A stretch of 64,000 nucleotides of DNA from Planctomycetota bacterium (GTDB lineage: Bacteria; Planctomycetota; Planctomycetia; Planctomycetales; Planctomycetaceae). The position numbers and the translations under genes were made by a program. Shown here piece by piece: positions 51,171 through 60,956 of this stretch. The notes under the pieces were generated by a model. That model made no database searches. It worked only from the letters and a program-made list of their open reading frames with translations, and had not been told where the DNA came from. Within the stretch, counting starts at the first letter, position 1; every line of letters begins with the position of its first letter. The DNA lies in contig JAFEBS010000033.1 of NCBI GenBank assembly GCA_018242525.1, forward strand, positions 48,842 through 112,841, read 5' to 3'.

Positions 51171-52616
51171 ATGCGTCGCACGACTCGCCCGTGGATGGTT
51201 CTGGCTGTGATCGTACTTGAGTTTGTCGGGGCAGGCAGTGCCTTCGCGCAATTCGGTGGTGGGTTCGGAGGCGGTGGCGGTGGATTCGGGGGTGGCGGCG
51301 GTGGTTTTGGCGGGGGGCGGGGGCGCAATAACCGAAGTCAGGCGGGCGTACGGATCGATGCCACGGGTGTGGTAAGTCTGGCCGTCAGTAATGACGCCAG
51401 CGGACTGCTGGATAAAAAGCGGCGTGAAGCTCTTGCGGAAAAGGCGCTGTTTCCGGACGTCAATATTCCCAGCCAGCAACGTCATGTTTCGCTGGTCGAA
51501 CTGGAAAAGGTCATCGGGCCGTTTCTGGACAAGGGACTGCCGATTCCGGACGAGGCGTTCTTCCTGGCGGGACTTCAACGGATCGATCACATTTTTGTTT
51601 TGCCCGAGACCGGCGATCTGGTCATTGCAGGACCGGCCGAAGGATTTGCACCGGATGCTGCCGGGCGGATGCGCGGAGTGAGCAACGGCAAGCCCGTCCT
51701 GCGGCTGGACGACCTGGTCGTTGCGCTGCGAAGCGTATCGCGTACCGAACTCGTCGGCTGCTCCATCGATCCTGTTCCACAGCGTCTGGCTGCGTTGCAG
51801 CAGTTCCTTGCCCAGGGTGGTCCCGCAACGGCAGACGTCGTGAAAGCCCGCTTCGAGCAGATGGATGACATCCTGGGACTGCAGACGGTCAGGGTTGACG
51901 GGATCCGCCCTGATTCGCACTTTGCTGTCAACCTTGTTGAAGCAGACTACCGCATGAAGCGGATTTCGATGGGCCTGGAGCACCACGGTGTGAAGGGGTT
52001 GAAAAGTCACCTGGCGATGTTGGCCCCGGGTGGGAATTCCATGCAGCGCTGGTGGTTCGTTCCCTTTTACGAGGGGATCTTTCGGAGTGACGACGGGTTG
52101 GCATTTCACCTGAGCGGACAGCGCGCGCAACTGCTGGCCGAAGAAGAATTGGCGGATGCCAACGGGAACCGCTCGGCGGCCGCGACAACCCGCTTGTCGA
52201 CCAGGGCGTTCGCCAAACAGTTCACGGACAAGTTCCCACAACTGGCTGAGAAGTCACCAATTTTTGCTGAACTGCAAAACCTGATCGATTGGACCGTGCT
52301 GGCGGCACTGATCGAAAAGGAAAACCTCGCTGGAAAAGTAAACTGGAAAATGGCGACGTTCCTGGATGAACAGCGGATGTCGATTCCCACCTTTAACGCC
52401 CCGAAACAGATCCCGTCCTCCATGAACTACAAAAGCTCCGGCAGCCTGATGGTTGGCCTGGTGGGAGGTGGTGTCTGCATTCGCCCAGAGCAGGTCCTCA
52501 AGGAAATGACTGTGCCTGCGTCGGGTGGAATGCGCTTAGAGTCAATTCGGGCATTGGTCACCGAAGCCAAGCGGCCTGAGATTCATCATTGGTGGTGGGA
52601 CAACGCGGTGGAATAG
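51171..52616 (+). CDS. DUF1598-like secreted planctomycete protein
   Basis: The 481-residue protein starts at ATG 51171 (GAGAGGA 11 bases upstream). A signal peptide (about 1-26) is followed by a glycine-rich stretch (FGGGGGGFGGGGGGFGGG). The body has RIDATGVVSLAV, VSLVELEKVIGPFLDKG, FLAGLQRIDHIFVLPETGDLVIAGPAEG and the terminal HHWWWDNAVE. This matches, from memory, the Rhodopirellula-type DUF1598 family, which has no known function. It lies in a planctomycete-specific pair with a DUF1559 gene 72 bp downstream. The Gly-rich segment suggests an extracellular or surface role. Confidence 0.7.
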   Translation: MRRTTRPWMVLAVIVLEFVGAGSAFAQFGGGFGGGGGGFGGGGGGFGGGRGRNNRSQAGVRIDATGVVSLAVSNDASGLLDKKRREALAEKALFPDVNIPSQQRHVSLVELEKVIGPFLDKGLPIPDEAFFLAGLQRIDHIFVLPETGDLVIAGPAEGFAPDAAGRMRGVSNGKPVLRLDDLVVALRSVSRTELVGCSIDPVPQRLAALQQFLAQGGPATADVVKARFEQMDDILGLQTVRVDGIRPDSHFAVNLVEADYRMKRISMGLEHHGVKGLKSHLAMLAPGGNSMQRWWFVPFYEGIFRSDDGLAFHLSGQRAQLLAEEELADANGNRSAAATTRLSTRAFAKQFTDKFPQLAEKSPIFAELQNLIDWTVLAALIEKENLAGKVNWKMATFLDEQRMSIPTFNAPKQIPSSMNYKSSGSLMVGLVGGGVCIRPEQVLKEMTVPASGGMRLESIRALVTEAKRPEIHHWWWDNAVE

Positions 52617-52688
52617 CCGCGCCGGGATTTCTATGTCTCAGTGGGGGCCACGGCGGTGCGTGTTCGCACGCCGGGATGATTTCAGCCT

Positions 52689-53798
52689 ATGAACAGACAG
52701 CGAATGCGAGCCAGTGGCTTCACCCTGGTGGAACTGCTGGTAACCATTGCCATCGTGGCTATCTTGATCGCGCTGCTGTTGCCCGCCGTTCAACAGGCGC
52801 GGGAATCCGCACGCCGTACGCAGTGCAAAAACCACCTGAAGCAACTGGGGTTGGCCTTCCTGAACTATGAAACGACGTTCGGATGCCTGCCCAGTTCCGG
52901 AAAGAGCACGTCGACGATCGCTCGCGGACATCAGTTTTTTCCCTCGTCGTTTTTTCAGGAGATCCTGCCCTACGTGGACAACGCGCCGCTGTCCATCGCG
53001 TATGACTCGCGGTACCACTACACAAACGGAAAATGGAGTCGGAATTCAACGGTTTCCAAGACAAGAATCTCGATGTTTCTCTGTCCAACCAATTCCAGAA
53101 CGTCACCGGATGCTCTGGGATATGGAATTACGGACTACATGCCGATCGCATATGTCGACCTGGCTGGTCCGAATGCGGTCGCAGTTCCGCCATTGTCCGG
53201 TTTGCGTGACCCGCTGGTAACCGGGGTCGCGTTGAACAGCGATGTCGGCGGGGCACTGGGCTTTGGCCGCAGAATTCCCGAAATCATCGATGGAATGTCG
53301 AGCACGGTCGCCCTTGTCGAGGATTCCGCCCGACCGACCGCCACCAGCGGCCATTATTCGTTTCTGGGTACATTCCTCGGCTTGGACGGCGTGACCTACG
53401 GCCGCACGGTGGGAACGACGGGTCTGGATAGTCAGCAACTGTTTGCCATCAGCGATACGGTTTGCAGTAGCAGTCATCGCTGGGGCGGCAGTTATTCGGC
53501 CCCCAATCGCTGGGCGGACCCGGCCAGCGGTGGTGGCGTCTCCGGTCCGCGAAATCAGACGATCGGCGGTGGCAAAGGGATTATCAATAACAATCGGTAT
53601 CCAGAGGGCGGGCCGGCAGACTGCCCGTGGACCAGCGCGAATTGCGGTCCAAACGACGAACCATTCAGTCTGCATTCTGGCGGCTGTCATGCCCTGATGG
53701 TGGATGGCAGCGTCCGCTTTTTGTCGGAAAGCACTTACGTCGACACAATGCGACGACTTTGCGACCCGCGTGATGGAGAAGTTGTGGCGGAGTTCTGA
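52689..53798 (+). CDS. DUF1559 prepilin-like protein
   Basis: The 369-residue protein starts MNRQRMRASG followed by FTLVELLVTIAIVAILIALL, a type III prepilin signal with cleavage after Gly10 and Glu15 at +5. PAVQQARESARRTQC opens the DUF1559 domain, which has a long variable middle. The conserved C-terminal block HSGGCHALMVDGSVRFLSE is followed by GEVVAEF, like the paralogue at 17493. The ribosome site is weak (GGGATGA 14 bases upstream). It lies between a DUF1598-like gene and ricT. Members are thought to be pseudopilins or surface proteins; function is not established. Confidence 0.95.
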   Translation: MNRQRMRASGFTLVELLVTIAIVAILIALLLPAVQQARESARRTQCKNHLKQLGLAFLNYETTFGCLPSSGKSTSTIARGHQFFPSSFFQEILPYVDNAPLSIAYDSRYHYTNGKWSRNSTVSKTRISMFLCPTNSRTSPDALGYGITDYMPIAYVDLAGPNAVAVPPLSGLRDPLVTGVALNSDVGGALGFGRRIPEIIDGMSSTVALVEDSARPTATSGHYSFLGTFLGLDGVTYGRTVGTTGLDSQQLFAISDTVCSSSHRWGGSYSAPNRWADPASGGGVSGPRNQTIGGGKGIINNNRYPEGGPADCPWTSANCGPNDEPFSLHSGGCHALMVDGSVRFLSESTYVDTMRRLCDPRDGEVVAEF

Positions 53799-53970
53799 GA
53801 GAAACTGCAGAGATTCCGCCACAGCTGCGCCCTTCCCGCATTTCCGCAACTTCCCCAAACATGGGCCGTTGATGGCTGACAGGCTGACCTGTGGCGGTCT
53901 ATAATCAGCTCACCGATGACCGGGACTGTCGGATCACACTTCGCCTTGATGCCTCATTACTGAAGGCCGT

Positions 53971-55011
53971 ATGGATACACCTGTCACTGATTTATCTTAC
54001 GTCGTCCGCTACGGAGTTACGCGGATTGTCGGTGAGTTTTCCGCCAGGGGTCTGGGCCCGCTGGCTCGGGGAACGACCGTCATCGTGCGCAGCGACCGCG
54101 GACATGAATGGGGAACCGTGCTCAGCACGGCCACTCAACAATCTCGAACATACCTGGGGACGTCTGACGAACACGGTCGGATTGTGCGACTGACGAACCC
54201 ACAGGATGAAGTCGAACGCGACCAGAATGTGGCCGCCGAAAAGGAAGCGTTTCAGGTCGGTCAGGAAATGATTCGCGAACGCAGCCTGCAGATGCAACTG
54301 ATCGACATCGAAAAGGTTCTGGGTGGCGAACGACTGCTTTTCTATTATCTGGCCGAGGATCGGGTCGATTTCCGCGAACTGGTCAAGGCACTGGCCAAGC
54401 GGTTTCAGACGCGGATTGAGATGCGGCAGATCGGGATTCGGGACGAAGCCAAGTTGCTGGCGGACTACGGTGACTGCGGACAACCGGTCTGCTGCAACAC
54501 ATTCCTGCGCGAAATGCCCCCGGTCTCAATGAAAATGGCCAAGATGCAGAAGGCAACACTGGATCCATCCAAGATCTCCGGCCGTTGTGGCCGTCTGAAA
54601 TGCTGCCTGCGTTACGAGTACGATACCTACGAAGAGCACCGTCGTGAACTTCCTCCCGTGGGGGCCACGGTCGTCACCAAGCAGGGAACAGGACGCATCA
54701 TCGGCCAGGAACTGCTGGCTCGAAAACTGATGGTGGCCTATGAAGGGCAGCGGATGGTGATGACGGATGAGCAGGATATTCTCACCGTGATCAGCAAATC
54801 GGGGAAGCCGCCACTCACCGCCGAACGTGACAATTCCACCCAGACATCCGAGTCGCCCCGGCGAGAAGACCGGTCCCAGGGCGACCAGCGAAATGAGGAC
54901 CGGCCCCGTGGTGATTCCAATCGCCGTGGCGGACGCGGTCCACGCTCGGGCCCTCCGCGCTCCGAGGGCTCCGGCGATTCGCGCGACAAACCCAACCCCG
55001 ATCGACCCTGA
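53971..55011 (+). CDS. ricT: RicT/PSP1-family protein (YaaT)
   Basis: The 346-residue protein has the PSP1 domain (about 8-260): VRYGVTRIVGEFSARG, LAEDRVDFRELVKALAKRFQTRIEMRQIG, then the metal-cluster region DCGQPVCC and RCGRLKCCLRYEY. In Bacillus subtilis RicT forms a complex carrying [4Fe-4S] clusters with RicA and RicF that controls RNA processing through RNase Y. The conserved Cys residues are present. The C-terminal 80 residues are Arg/Ser/Gly-rich and disordered, an extension beyond the usual family end. GAAGG precedes the ATG. holB is 3.4 kb upstream, echoing the holB-ricT neighbourhood of Firmicutes. Confidence 0.93.
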   Translation: MDTPVTDLSYVVRYGVTRIVGEFSARGLGPLARGTTVIVRSDRGHEWGTVLSTATQQSRTYLGTSDEHGRIVRLTNPQDEVERDQNVAAEKEAFQVGQEMIRERSLQMQLIDIEKVLGGERLLFYYLAEDRVDFRELVKALAKRFQTRIEMRQIGIRDEAKLLADYGDCGQPVCCNTFLREMPPVSMKMAKMQKATLDPSKISGRCGRLKCCLRYEYDTYEEHRRELPPVGATVVTKQGTGRIIGQELLARKLMVAYEGQRMVMTDEQDILTVISKSGKPPLTAERDNSTQTSESPRREDRSQGDQRNEDRPRGDSNRRGGRGPRSGPPRSEGSGDSRDKPNPDRP

Positions 55012-55103
55012 GGCAAGTACTCTCGACCTGGATTTCGATTTCGCTCCGGGTGCGGCCCGCGGTCGCCGGATGAGATCGACGAACTATCTGGAAAGCAGAC
55101 TGA

Positions 55104-57437
55104 ATGAAAACGTCGTGGTGCGGACTCAGTTTTCTGGTGTTGACCGCGTTTGGGCCTGGCAGCCTGATCCACGCAGACGACGGGCCACTTTCGCAATACT
55201 ACGGCTTCCGACCCATTGAAGTCTTCAAGCTGTCAGAACGATCCAGCAACCTCCTCAGTGGCGACCTGAATCACGACGGGCTGGCCGATCTGATTCTGGT
55301 CGACAACAGCCACAGTCGACTGGATCTGCTGATTCAGCGCAAAGGCGCCCCCAAAAACCAGGATCGTCCCCTCGGTCGATCGGACGTGAATGCCGTTGAA
55401 GACCACTGGCGGTTCGAACATCGCAAGCTTCCCGTGGATCGCGAAGTCGCCGCTTTAACGCTTGGCGATTTCAATGGTGACGGTCGGGTCGACATGGCGT
55501 ACTTTGGAACCCCGGACCAGTTGATCATTCGATTCCAACCGCTCCAGGGAGAATGGACCGAGAAGACACAACAACGAGTCCCCGATGCCGCTCCTGCACC
55601 GTGGTGCATGACCGCCGGGGATCTCGACAGCAACGGACTCGACGATCTGGTGATTCTTGGCAAACACGAAACGATCGTGTTTTACCAGTTGACCAAGGGG
55701 ACATTGGCTCCGCCCAAAAAGATGATGAATACGTCGGACAAACTCGGGCTGGCTCAGATTGCCGATCTTGACGGTGATGGACGCAATGACCTCTGTTATC
55801 TGGCTGGCGAGGGACTGACACGCGCACTGGGGACCCGTCTGCAACTTCCCGACGGTCAGTTGGGACCCGAATACATCTTCGACCTGGAACGACCGCGCTC
55901 GGTGACTCTGCGCGATGTTGACGGCAAGCCGGGTCAGGAGATCATGACCATCGATTCCCGCACCGGACGCGTCAAGATGATGCAGGTGGAACGACGCAAG
56001 CCGGATGCCGATTCACTGCCAGAGCGATTGATCCAGTTCGGATTCGGTAAGCAGGGATCGGGCCGCGATCGTGACCTGACGATCGAGGACGTGGATGGCG
56101 ATGGCCTGAATGACGTGGTGGTCACCGATCCCGATGCGTCGCGAGTCCTGTTGTTTCGGCAACGCGCCGGCAGTGGCCTTGACCTGGGAACCCCGTTCCC
56201 CGGACTGAGTGGTGCGGATCAAATCCGATCGGCCGATTTCGACGGAGATGGCAAGGCGGAACTCGTCATCCACAGCGGTGCTGAAAAGACGGTGGGAGTC
56301 AGCCGATTCATCGACGGCAAACTGGCCTTTCCGGAATCACTGCCGGTGGAAGGCGATACCAGCGGTCTGGAATTGACGGATCTGGATGGCGATGGCAAGC
56401 CCGAAGTGATGCTTGTTGCCAGGACGAAGAAGGACCGCTCGTCCGAGTACTCGCTACAGGCCCTGAAACGCGCGACAAAGGACGATTGGCAGCCGTATCT
56501 GTTCGGCGGGAAGAACTCGGTGGTCATCGATGTCAAAGGGACTCCGGAACTGCTGATGCAGGTTGACATCACAGGTGACAAGCGGCCTGAATTCCTGGTG
56601 TTCCAGGGAAGCAAGCCGCCGCAATTGTTTGGATTGAATGCGGATGGCGTTCCTGTCGAGATTTCCACGACGGGTAACCTGGGTTTGGGTGCTGTCTCAC
56701 CCGGAGCGGTTTCGCAGGCCCGTCTGGACGGCAAGCCGGGTTTACTGGTGGCCCAGGAGAATTTCGCCCGACATATGCTGCTGGGAGCGAACCATCGGTG
56801 GCAGGTGGACGAGCAGATCAACGCCGGGGAATCAAACTCGAAAATCGTCGGTGCTACGCTGATTGATCTGGACAGCAAACCCGGTCCCGAGATCGCCCTG
56901 GTCGACGCTGGTGTGAAAAAGCTGCGAGTCTTCCGGAAGGCAGACTCTGGATTCGTTGCTTGGAAGGAATTGGATATCGGCGAATTCGCGTTCAAATCGC
57001 TGCGTGTCGCGGATCTGAACGGGGACAAGCGGGAAGATCTGCTGTTGTTCGGGGCGGACAAACTGGCCGTGCTCTATGCGGGCGCGGCGGCACCCGCGTT
57101 GAAGGAACTGGCCTCGTTTGAAAGCCAACTCGACAAGATCTATCCCACAGACATCATCGCGGGCGATTTTAATGGCGATGGCAAGGTCGATCTGGCGATG
57201 ACCGACACTCGATCACACTTCCTGGAACTGCTCCAGTACCGGCCCGAATCCGGATTGCAGCACGCGCTGTACTTCCGGATCTTCGAACAGAAGAGCTTCC
57301 GCAACGAAGAGGAAGGCGGTGGCACGGATCCCCGCGAAGGTTTGGCCGTGGATGTCACCGGCGACGGTCTTCAGGACTTGTTGCTGCTCATGCACGACCG
57401 ACTCATCCTGTATCCTCAGGACGATGGTCGTCAGTAA
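55104..57437 (+). CDS. Secreted FG-GAP/VCBS repeat protein
   Basis: The 777-residue protein has a signal peptide (about 1-24, LTAFGPGSLIHA). The rest is built of repeated DxNxDGxxDL-type calcium-binding units: GDLNHDGLADLI, GDFNGDGRVDMAYF, IADLDGDGRNDL, TIEDVDGDGLNDVVV, SADFDGDGKAELVIHS, LTDLDGDGKPEVML and GDFNGDGKVDLAM. These are FG-GAP/VCBS repeats forming a beta propeller like that of integrin alpha subunits. Such planctomycete proteins are exported and probably surface-bound, with calcium-dependent adhesion a plausible role. GGAAAG precedes the ATG. No enzymatic domain is visible. Confidence 0.9.
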   Translation: MKTSWCGLSFLVLTAFGPGSLIHADDGPLSQYYGFRPIEVFKLSERSSNLLSGDLNHDGLADLILVDNSHSRLDLLIQRKGAPKNQDRPLGRSDVNAVEDHWRFEHRKLPVDREVAALTLGDFNGDGRVDMAYFGTPDQLIIRFQPLQGEWTEKTQQRVPDAAPAPWCMTAGDLDSNGLDDLVILGKHETIVFYQLTKGTLAPPKKMMNTSDKLGLAQIADLDGDGRNDLCYLAGEGLTRALGTRLQLPDGQLGPEYIFDLERPRSVTLRDVDGKPGQEIMTIDSRTGRVKMMQVERRKPDADSLPERLIQFGFGKQGSGRDRDLTIEDVDGDGLNDVVVTDPDASRVLLFRQRAGSGLDLGTPFPGLSGADQIRSADFDGDGKAELVIHSGAEKTVGVSRFIDGKLAFPESLPVEGDTSGLELTDLDGDGKPEVMLVARTKKDRSSEYSLQALKRATKDDWQPYLFGGKNSVVIDVKGTPELLMQVDITGDKRPEFLVFQGSKPPQLFGLNADGVPVEISTTGNLGLGAVSPGAVSQARLDGKPGLLVAQENFARHMLLGANHRWQVDEQINAGESNSKIVGATLIDLDSKPGPEIALVDAGVKKLRVFRKADSGFVAWKELDIGEFAFKSLRVADLNGDKREDLLLFGADKLAVLYAGAAAPALKELASFESQLDKIYPTDIIAGDFNGDGKVDLAMTDTRSHFLELLQYRPESGLQHALYFRIFEQKSFRNEEEGGGTDPREGLAVDVTGDGLQDLLLLMHDRLILYPQDDGRQ

Positions 57438-57724
57438 ACAAAGTGCAGTTTAAGGGTGGTGAAGCGGCAGGAAACACCGAACTCCGCGAGCCCGCTGCTT
57501 CTGCGTACGTCCCAACGTGGTCTGGTCGTCGGCAAACCGATGGGTCGCCAGAAAAATCGACACCGCGCCAGTCCTGGCCGGGTAATACAACGGAAATCGC
57601 CGTCCGGTGATGTTGGTTGAAGTCCGGCATTGGCGGATCTGGATAGGTTGGCCTGGTGTTCATCCAATCCGGCGGTGGCGATATGATCCGGCCTGAATCT
57701 GCTGACCGTTTGGGAGTTGATGGA

Positions 57725-59998
57725 ATGTCGCATCGGTTGATGAGCGTTGCCCCCGTGATTGCATTCGCGGGGATCGGATTGGTCGGAATCCTTGTCTCGG
57801 CACAACCCAACGAATCACCTTCCCCCGGAACGGATGAACGAGTTGCCTCGCATTTTCAGGCACTTGACAAGAATCGCGATGGTAAATTGACCCGCGAAGA
57901 ACTCGGCGACGGCTTGTTTCGCGAGTTGAACGTTGACGGGGACGATGTCGTCACTCTGGCGGAAGCCCAGGCAGAAATCCGCCAGCGGGGTTTTGATACC
58001 GTTGTTAAGGCGGCTCAGAGTCCGAAAGTCGCCACCGTGGCAACTGCCACGCCGAAGAAGAATGCGGTATCGGCGTTGCGCCAGGGACCGCAGCGTTTGA
58101 TCCCTGGTGACAGTGGCATCGGTCGGATGGTCCCGGATTTGACTCTCAAAGATATCAATGGCCGTCAGTTCCGGCTCAGCGACTATGCCGACCGCACGGC
58201 AGTTGTCGTCGCGTTTACGAACACGTCCTGTCCAATCAGTAAGAAGTACGCTCCTTCACAGACCGCGATGGAGCGACAGTTCGCCGACCAAAAGATCCAG
58301 TTTCTGTTCGTCAATCCGACGGCGAGTGACAAGCTGGCAGCAATCCAGACTGCGATCACGACACTCGGTATCACTGGTCCCTATGTTCGCGACAACGATG
58401 GCATGATCGCCCGGGCCGTGGGGGCCACACATACCACCGACGTGATTGTCCTCGATTCCCGCCGGACGATCGTCTATCGCGGTGCGATGGACGATCAGTA
58501 TGGTTTCGAGTATTCACTCGACGCCCCCCGTAACGAATACCTGAAACTGGCCTTGCGGTCTGTGATCGACCGGCGACCGTTACTGGTCGCAGCCACCGAA
58601 GCCCCGGGATGCCCGTTGGACTTGGAACTGTCGTCGGCCGCCCCGACGGAACTGACATTTCACAACCGGATTTCGCGAATCCTGCAGGCACGCTGCCTGG
58701 AATGCCATCGTGAGGGCGGTGCCGCTCCATTTGCACTCGATACATACGAGAACGTGGTGGCTCAGGCGGGTTCCATTCGACAGGCTATCGAACGTGGAGT
58801 CATGCCTCCCTGGTTTGCCGCGCCGCCGGAACCGGGACAACCGAGCCACTGGGCCAACGACAAGTCGCTGGCGGATCGCGAAAAGGCAGACCTGTTGTCC
58901 TGGTTGAGTCATGGCAAACCAGCCGGTGACCCCAACGATGCTCCGCTCCCCAGGACATTTCCCGAAGGATGGCGCGTTGGCCAGCCCGACCACATTGTCC
59001 AACTGCCGAATCCCATGCCAGTGAAGGCGACCGGCGTCATGCCGTACCAGGATGTGATCGTGGAATCGGGGTTGACCGAGGACAAGTGGATTCGGGCGAT
59101 GGAAATCCGGCCGACGGCTCCGGAAGTTGTCCATCATGTGCTTGTCTTTTTGCTGCCCCCCGCCGATCGCAGCAAGACCGATGCGGATCGAAAGGCTGGC
59201 GACAATGAATCGGATGGCTTTTTCGTGGCGTATGCTCCGGGTCACGATGCCCTGACGTTTGCCGAAGGATTCGGAAAGCGAATTCCCGCCGGATCACGCT
59301 TGAAATTCCAGATGCACTTCACACCCAACGGAACGGCCACTCAAGACCAGACACGGCTGGGATTCATTTTCACCGATCGGGAACCCGCACACCTGGTCCA
59401 TGTCAGTGGCATCGCCAATCCCAAGCTGTCGATTCCGCCCGGGGCCGACAATCACGCCGTCAATGCCACCCAGACAGTCCACGCGGACACCATGGTCATG
59501 GCGTTCTTTCCGCACATGCATTTGCGAGGAAAGGCGTTCCGGTATGAGGCCCTGTATCCGGACGGTAAAAAAGAACTGCTGCTGGATGTCCCCCGGTACG
59601 ACTTCAACTGGCAGTTGTCCTATCGGCTGGCCGAACCGCTGGTGCTTCCGAAGGGAACCACGCTGCAATTGACCGGGTGGTTCGACAACAGCCGGAACAA
59701 TCCCGCGAATCCTGATCCAACCCGTACGGTTAAATGGGGCCCGCAGACGTTTGATGAAATGATGCTGGGCTACGTCGAGTATTACACCATCGGTGATGAC
59801 GCCGCTCCCGCCATCGGGGAAATCCCCAACCTCGCCGCGATTTTCCAGCGACTGGATCGCAATCAGGACGGCAAGCTGAGTGGCGACGAAATGCCAGCCG
59901 ACTGGAAAGATCGACTGCTGCGCTGCGACGCGGATGGCGACAAATCGGTCACCCTGGACGAGATCAACACCGCCATTCGACGACGACGCAACCGGTAA
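57725..59998 (+). CDS. EF-hand, thioredoxin-fold, c-haem and copper monooxygenase-like fusion
   Basis: The 757-residue exported protein starts at ATG 57725 (GGGAG upstream) with a signal segment at about 6-26. An EF-hand lies at 48-59 (DKNRDGKLTREE). A redoxin/AhpC-like thioredoxin fold spans about 125-280 with TNTSCPISKKY (Cys169, no second CxxC Cys). A haem motif CLECH (324-328) opens a cytochrome-like segment. The C-terminal half has the pattern of copper type II ascorbate-dependent monooxygenases (PHM/DBM fold): His470-His471 (CuA), HFTPNG at 531, HMH at 597-599 (CuB) and Met679/680. Two further EF-hands follow (711-722 and 735-746). Such fusions exist in planctomycetes and related bacteria; substrate unknown. 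Confidence 0.82.
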   Translation: MSHRLMSVAPVIAFAGIGLVGILVSAQPNESPSPGTDERVASHFQALDKNRDGKLTREELGDGLFRELNVDGDDVVTLAEAQAEIRQRGFDTVVKAAQSPKVATVATATPKKNAVSALRQGPQRLIPGDSGIGRMVPDLTLKDINGRQFRLSDYADRTAVVVAFTNTSCPISKKYAPSQTAMERQFADQKIQFLFVNPTASDKLAAIQTAITTLGITGPYVRDNDGMIARAVGATHTTDVIVLDSRRTIVYRGAMDDQYGFEYSLDAPRNEYLKLALRSVIDRRPLLVAATEAPGCPLDLELSSAAPTELTFHNRISRILQARCLECHREGGAAPFALDTYENVVAQAGSIRQAIERGVMPPWFAAPPEPGQPSHWANDKSLADREKADLLSWLSHGKPAGDPNDAPLPRTFPEGWRVGQPDHIVQLPNPMPVKATGVMPYQDVIVESGLTEDKWIRAMEIRPTAPEVVHHVLVFLLPPADRSKTDADRKAGDNESDGFFVAYAPGHDALTFAEGFGKRIPAGSRLKFQMHFTPNGTATQDQTRLGFIFTDREPAHLVHVSGIANPKLSIPPGADNHAVNATQTVHADTMVMAFFPHMHLRGKAFRYEALYPDGKKELLLDVPRYDFNWQLSYRLAEPLVLPKGTTLQLTGWFDNSRNNPANPDPTRTVKWGPQTFDEMMLGYVEYYTIGDDAAPAIGEIPNLAAIFQRLDRNQDGKLSGDEMPADWKDRLLRCDADGDKSVTLDEINTAIRRRRNR

Positions 59999-60040
59999 CA
60001 GCGTGTGTCTTGAACGTGGCACCCCGACGTGTTCCTGATC

Positions 60041-60934
60041 TCAGCACCAACCGCGGATCCTCTCCAACGCGGACCGTGAAGCGGCATCCAGGATCGCTTC
60101 GCTGCCGCCGCCGCGGATCGGGGAACAGATTTCGTAGGCGACCAGACCATCGAATCCGCCGTCCTTCAGTCCGGCGAAGAAGGCATTCAGGTCCATGAAC
60201 CCGTCCCCCAGCGGAACGGCTCGGACTGCCGGAGGATCGACGCGTTGATAATTGATCAACGAAGGCTGGTACTGAAACCGGTCGATGCGGATGTAATCGG
60301 CCAGTGTCGTCTGGACCATTCGTGGTGCCATCGCTTTGGCGGCTGCATACAGATCCGCCGTGCCATGCAGGGCGATCGACCACGGATCAAACATCGCCCG
60401 CAGATTGGGGTGATTCACTTCATCCAGCAGTTCGATAAACCCCTCGACCGAAACGCCGACATCGTGATGGTTCTGCAACCCCAGGATGATTCCCGAGTCC
60501 GCTGCGACGGACGCCGCTTCCCGCAAGGCCACTACACATTTGTTCCAATCCGCCTGGTGATCGGCCAGGTCGGTGAAGTAGCCGCTGAAGACGCGGATCA
60601 CTTTGGCTCCCAGCGCTGTTCCTAATCGGGCCAACTGGCGAACGTACATCACCTGCATTTCGACGAACGGTACTTCCGCGGCATGGCGACCGGCCGTGAA
60701 GTCCGTGTACCCGGCCAGTGTCGTGATCTCGATCCCCAGGCGATCGGCCGCCGCTTTCACCGGCGCGACAGAGGCTTCGTCGGGGTAATCGAGAACGGAA
60801 AGATGCGGTCGCTTGGCTCCAATCTCGACAGCGGGATATCCGAGAGCGGCCGCTTTTTCCAGAAACGGAATCAGCCCCAGGCGGTGCTGCCCCCAGTAGC
60901 CGGCATAGCTGACGGAGAAGAGTACAGGTGTCAT
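60041..60934 (-). CDS. Sugar phosphate isomerase/epimerase-like TIM-barrel protein
   Basis: The 297-residue protein is a xylose-isomerase-like TIM barrel (AP endonuclease family 2). It starts at an ATG with GGAGACC upstream. AVEIGAKRPHLSVLDYPDEA, IEITTLAGYTDFTAG, GLQNHHDVG, MFDPWSIALHG and GDGFMDLNAFFAGLK carry the usual acidic and His residues of the metal site. Members include hydroxypyruvate isomerase, tagatose epimerase and inosose dehydratase. The substrate cannot be assigned. It runs in the same direction as the esterase gene, 22 bp downstream of its stop, so the two form an operon. Confidence 0.85.
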   Translation of the reverse strand: MTPVLFSVSYAGYWGQHRLGLIPFLEKAAALGYPAVEIGAKRPHLSVLDYPDEASVAPVKAAADRLGIEITTLAGYTDFTAGRHAAEVPFVEMQVMYVRQLARLGTALGAKVIRVFSGYFTDLADHQADWNKCVVALREAASVAADSGIILGLQNHHDVGVSVEGFIELLDEVNHPNLRAMFDPWSIALHGTADLYAAAKAMAPRMVQTTLADYIRIDRFQYQPSLINYQRVDPPAVRAVPLGDGFMDLNAFFAGLKDGGFDGLVAYEICSPIRGGGSEAILDAASRSALERIRGWC

Positions 60935-60956
60935 TTGGTCTCCATTGAGCTACGGG

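Noticed and set aside
57438..57724. Intergenic open frames on the minus strand between the FG-GAP and copper-enzyme genes
   Set aside because: No ribosome site or family feature; probably the upstream region of the copper-enzyme gene.
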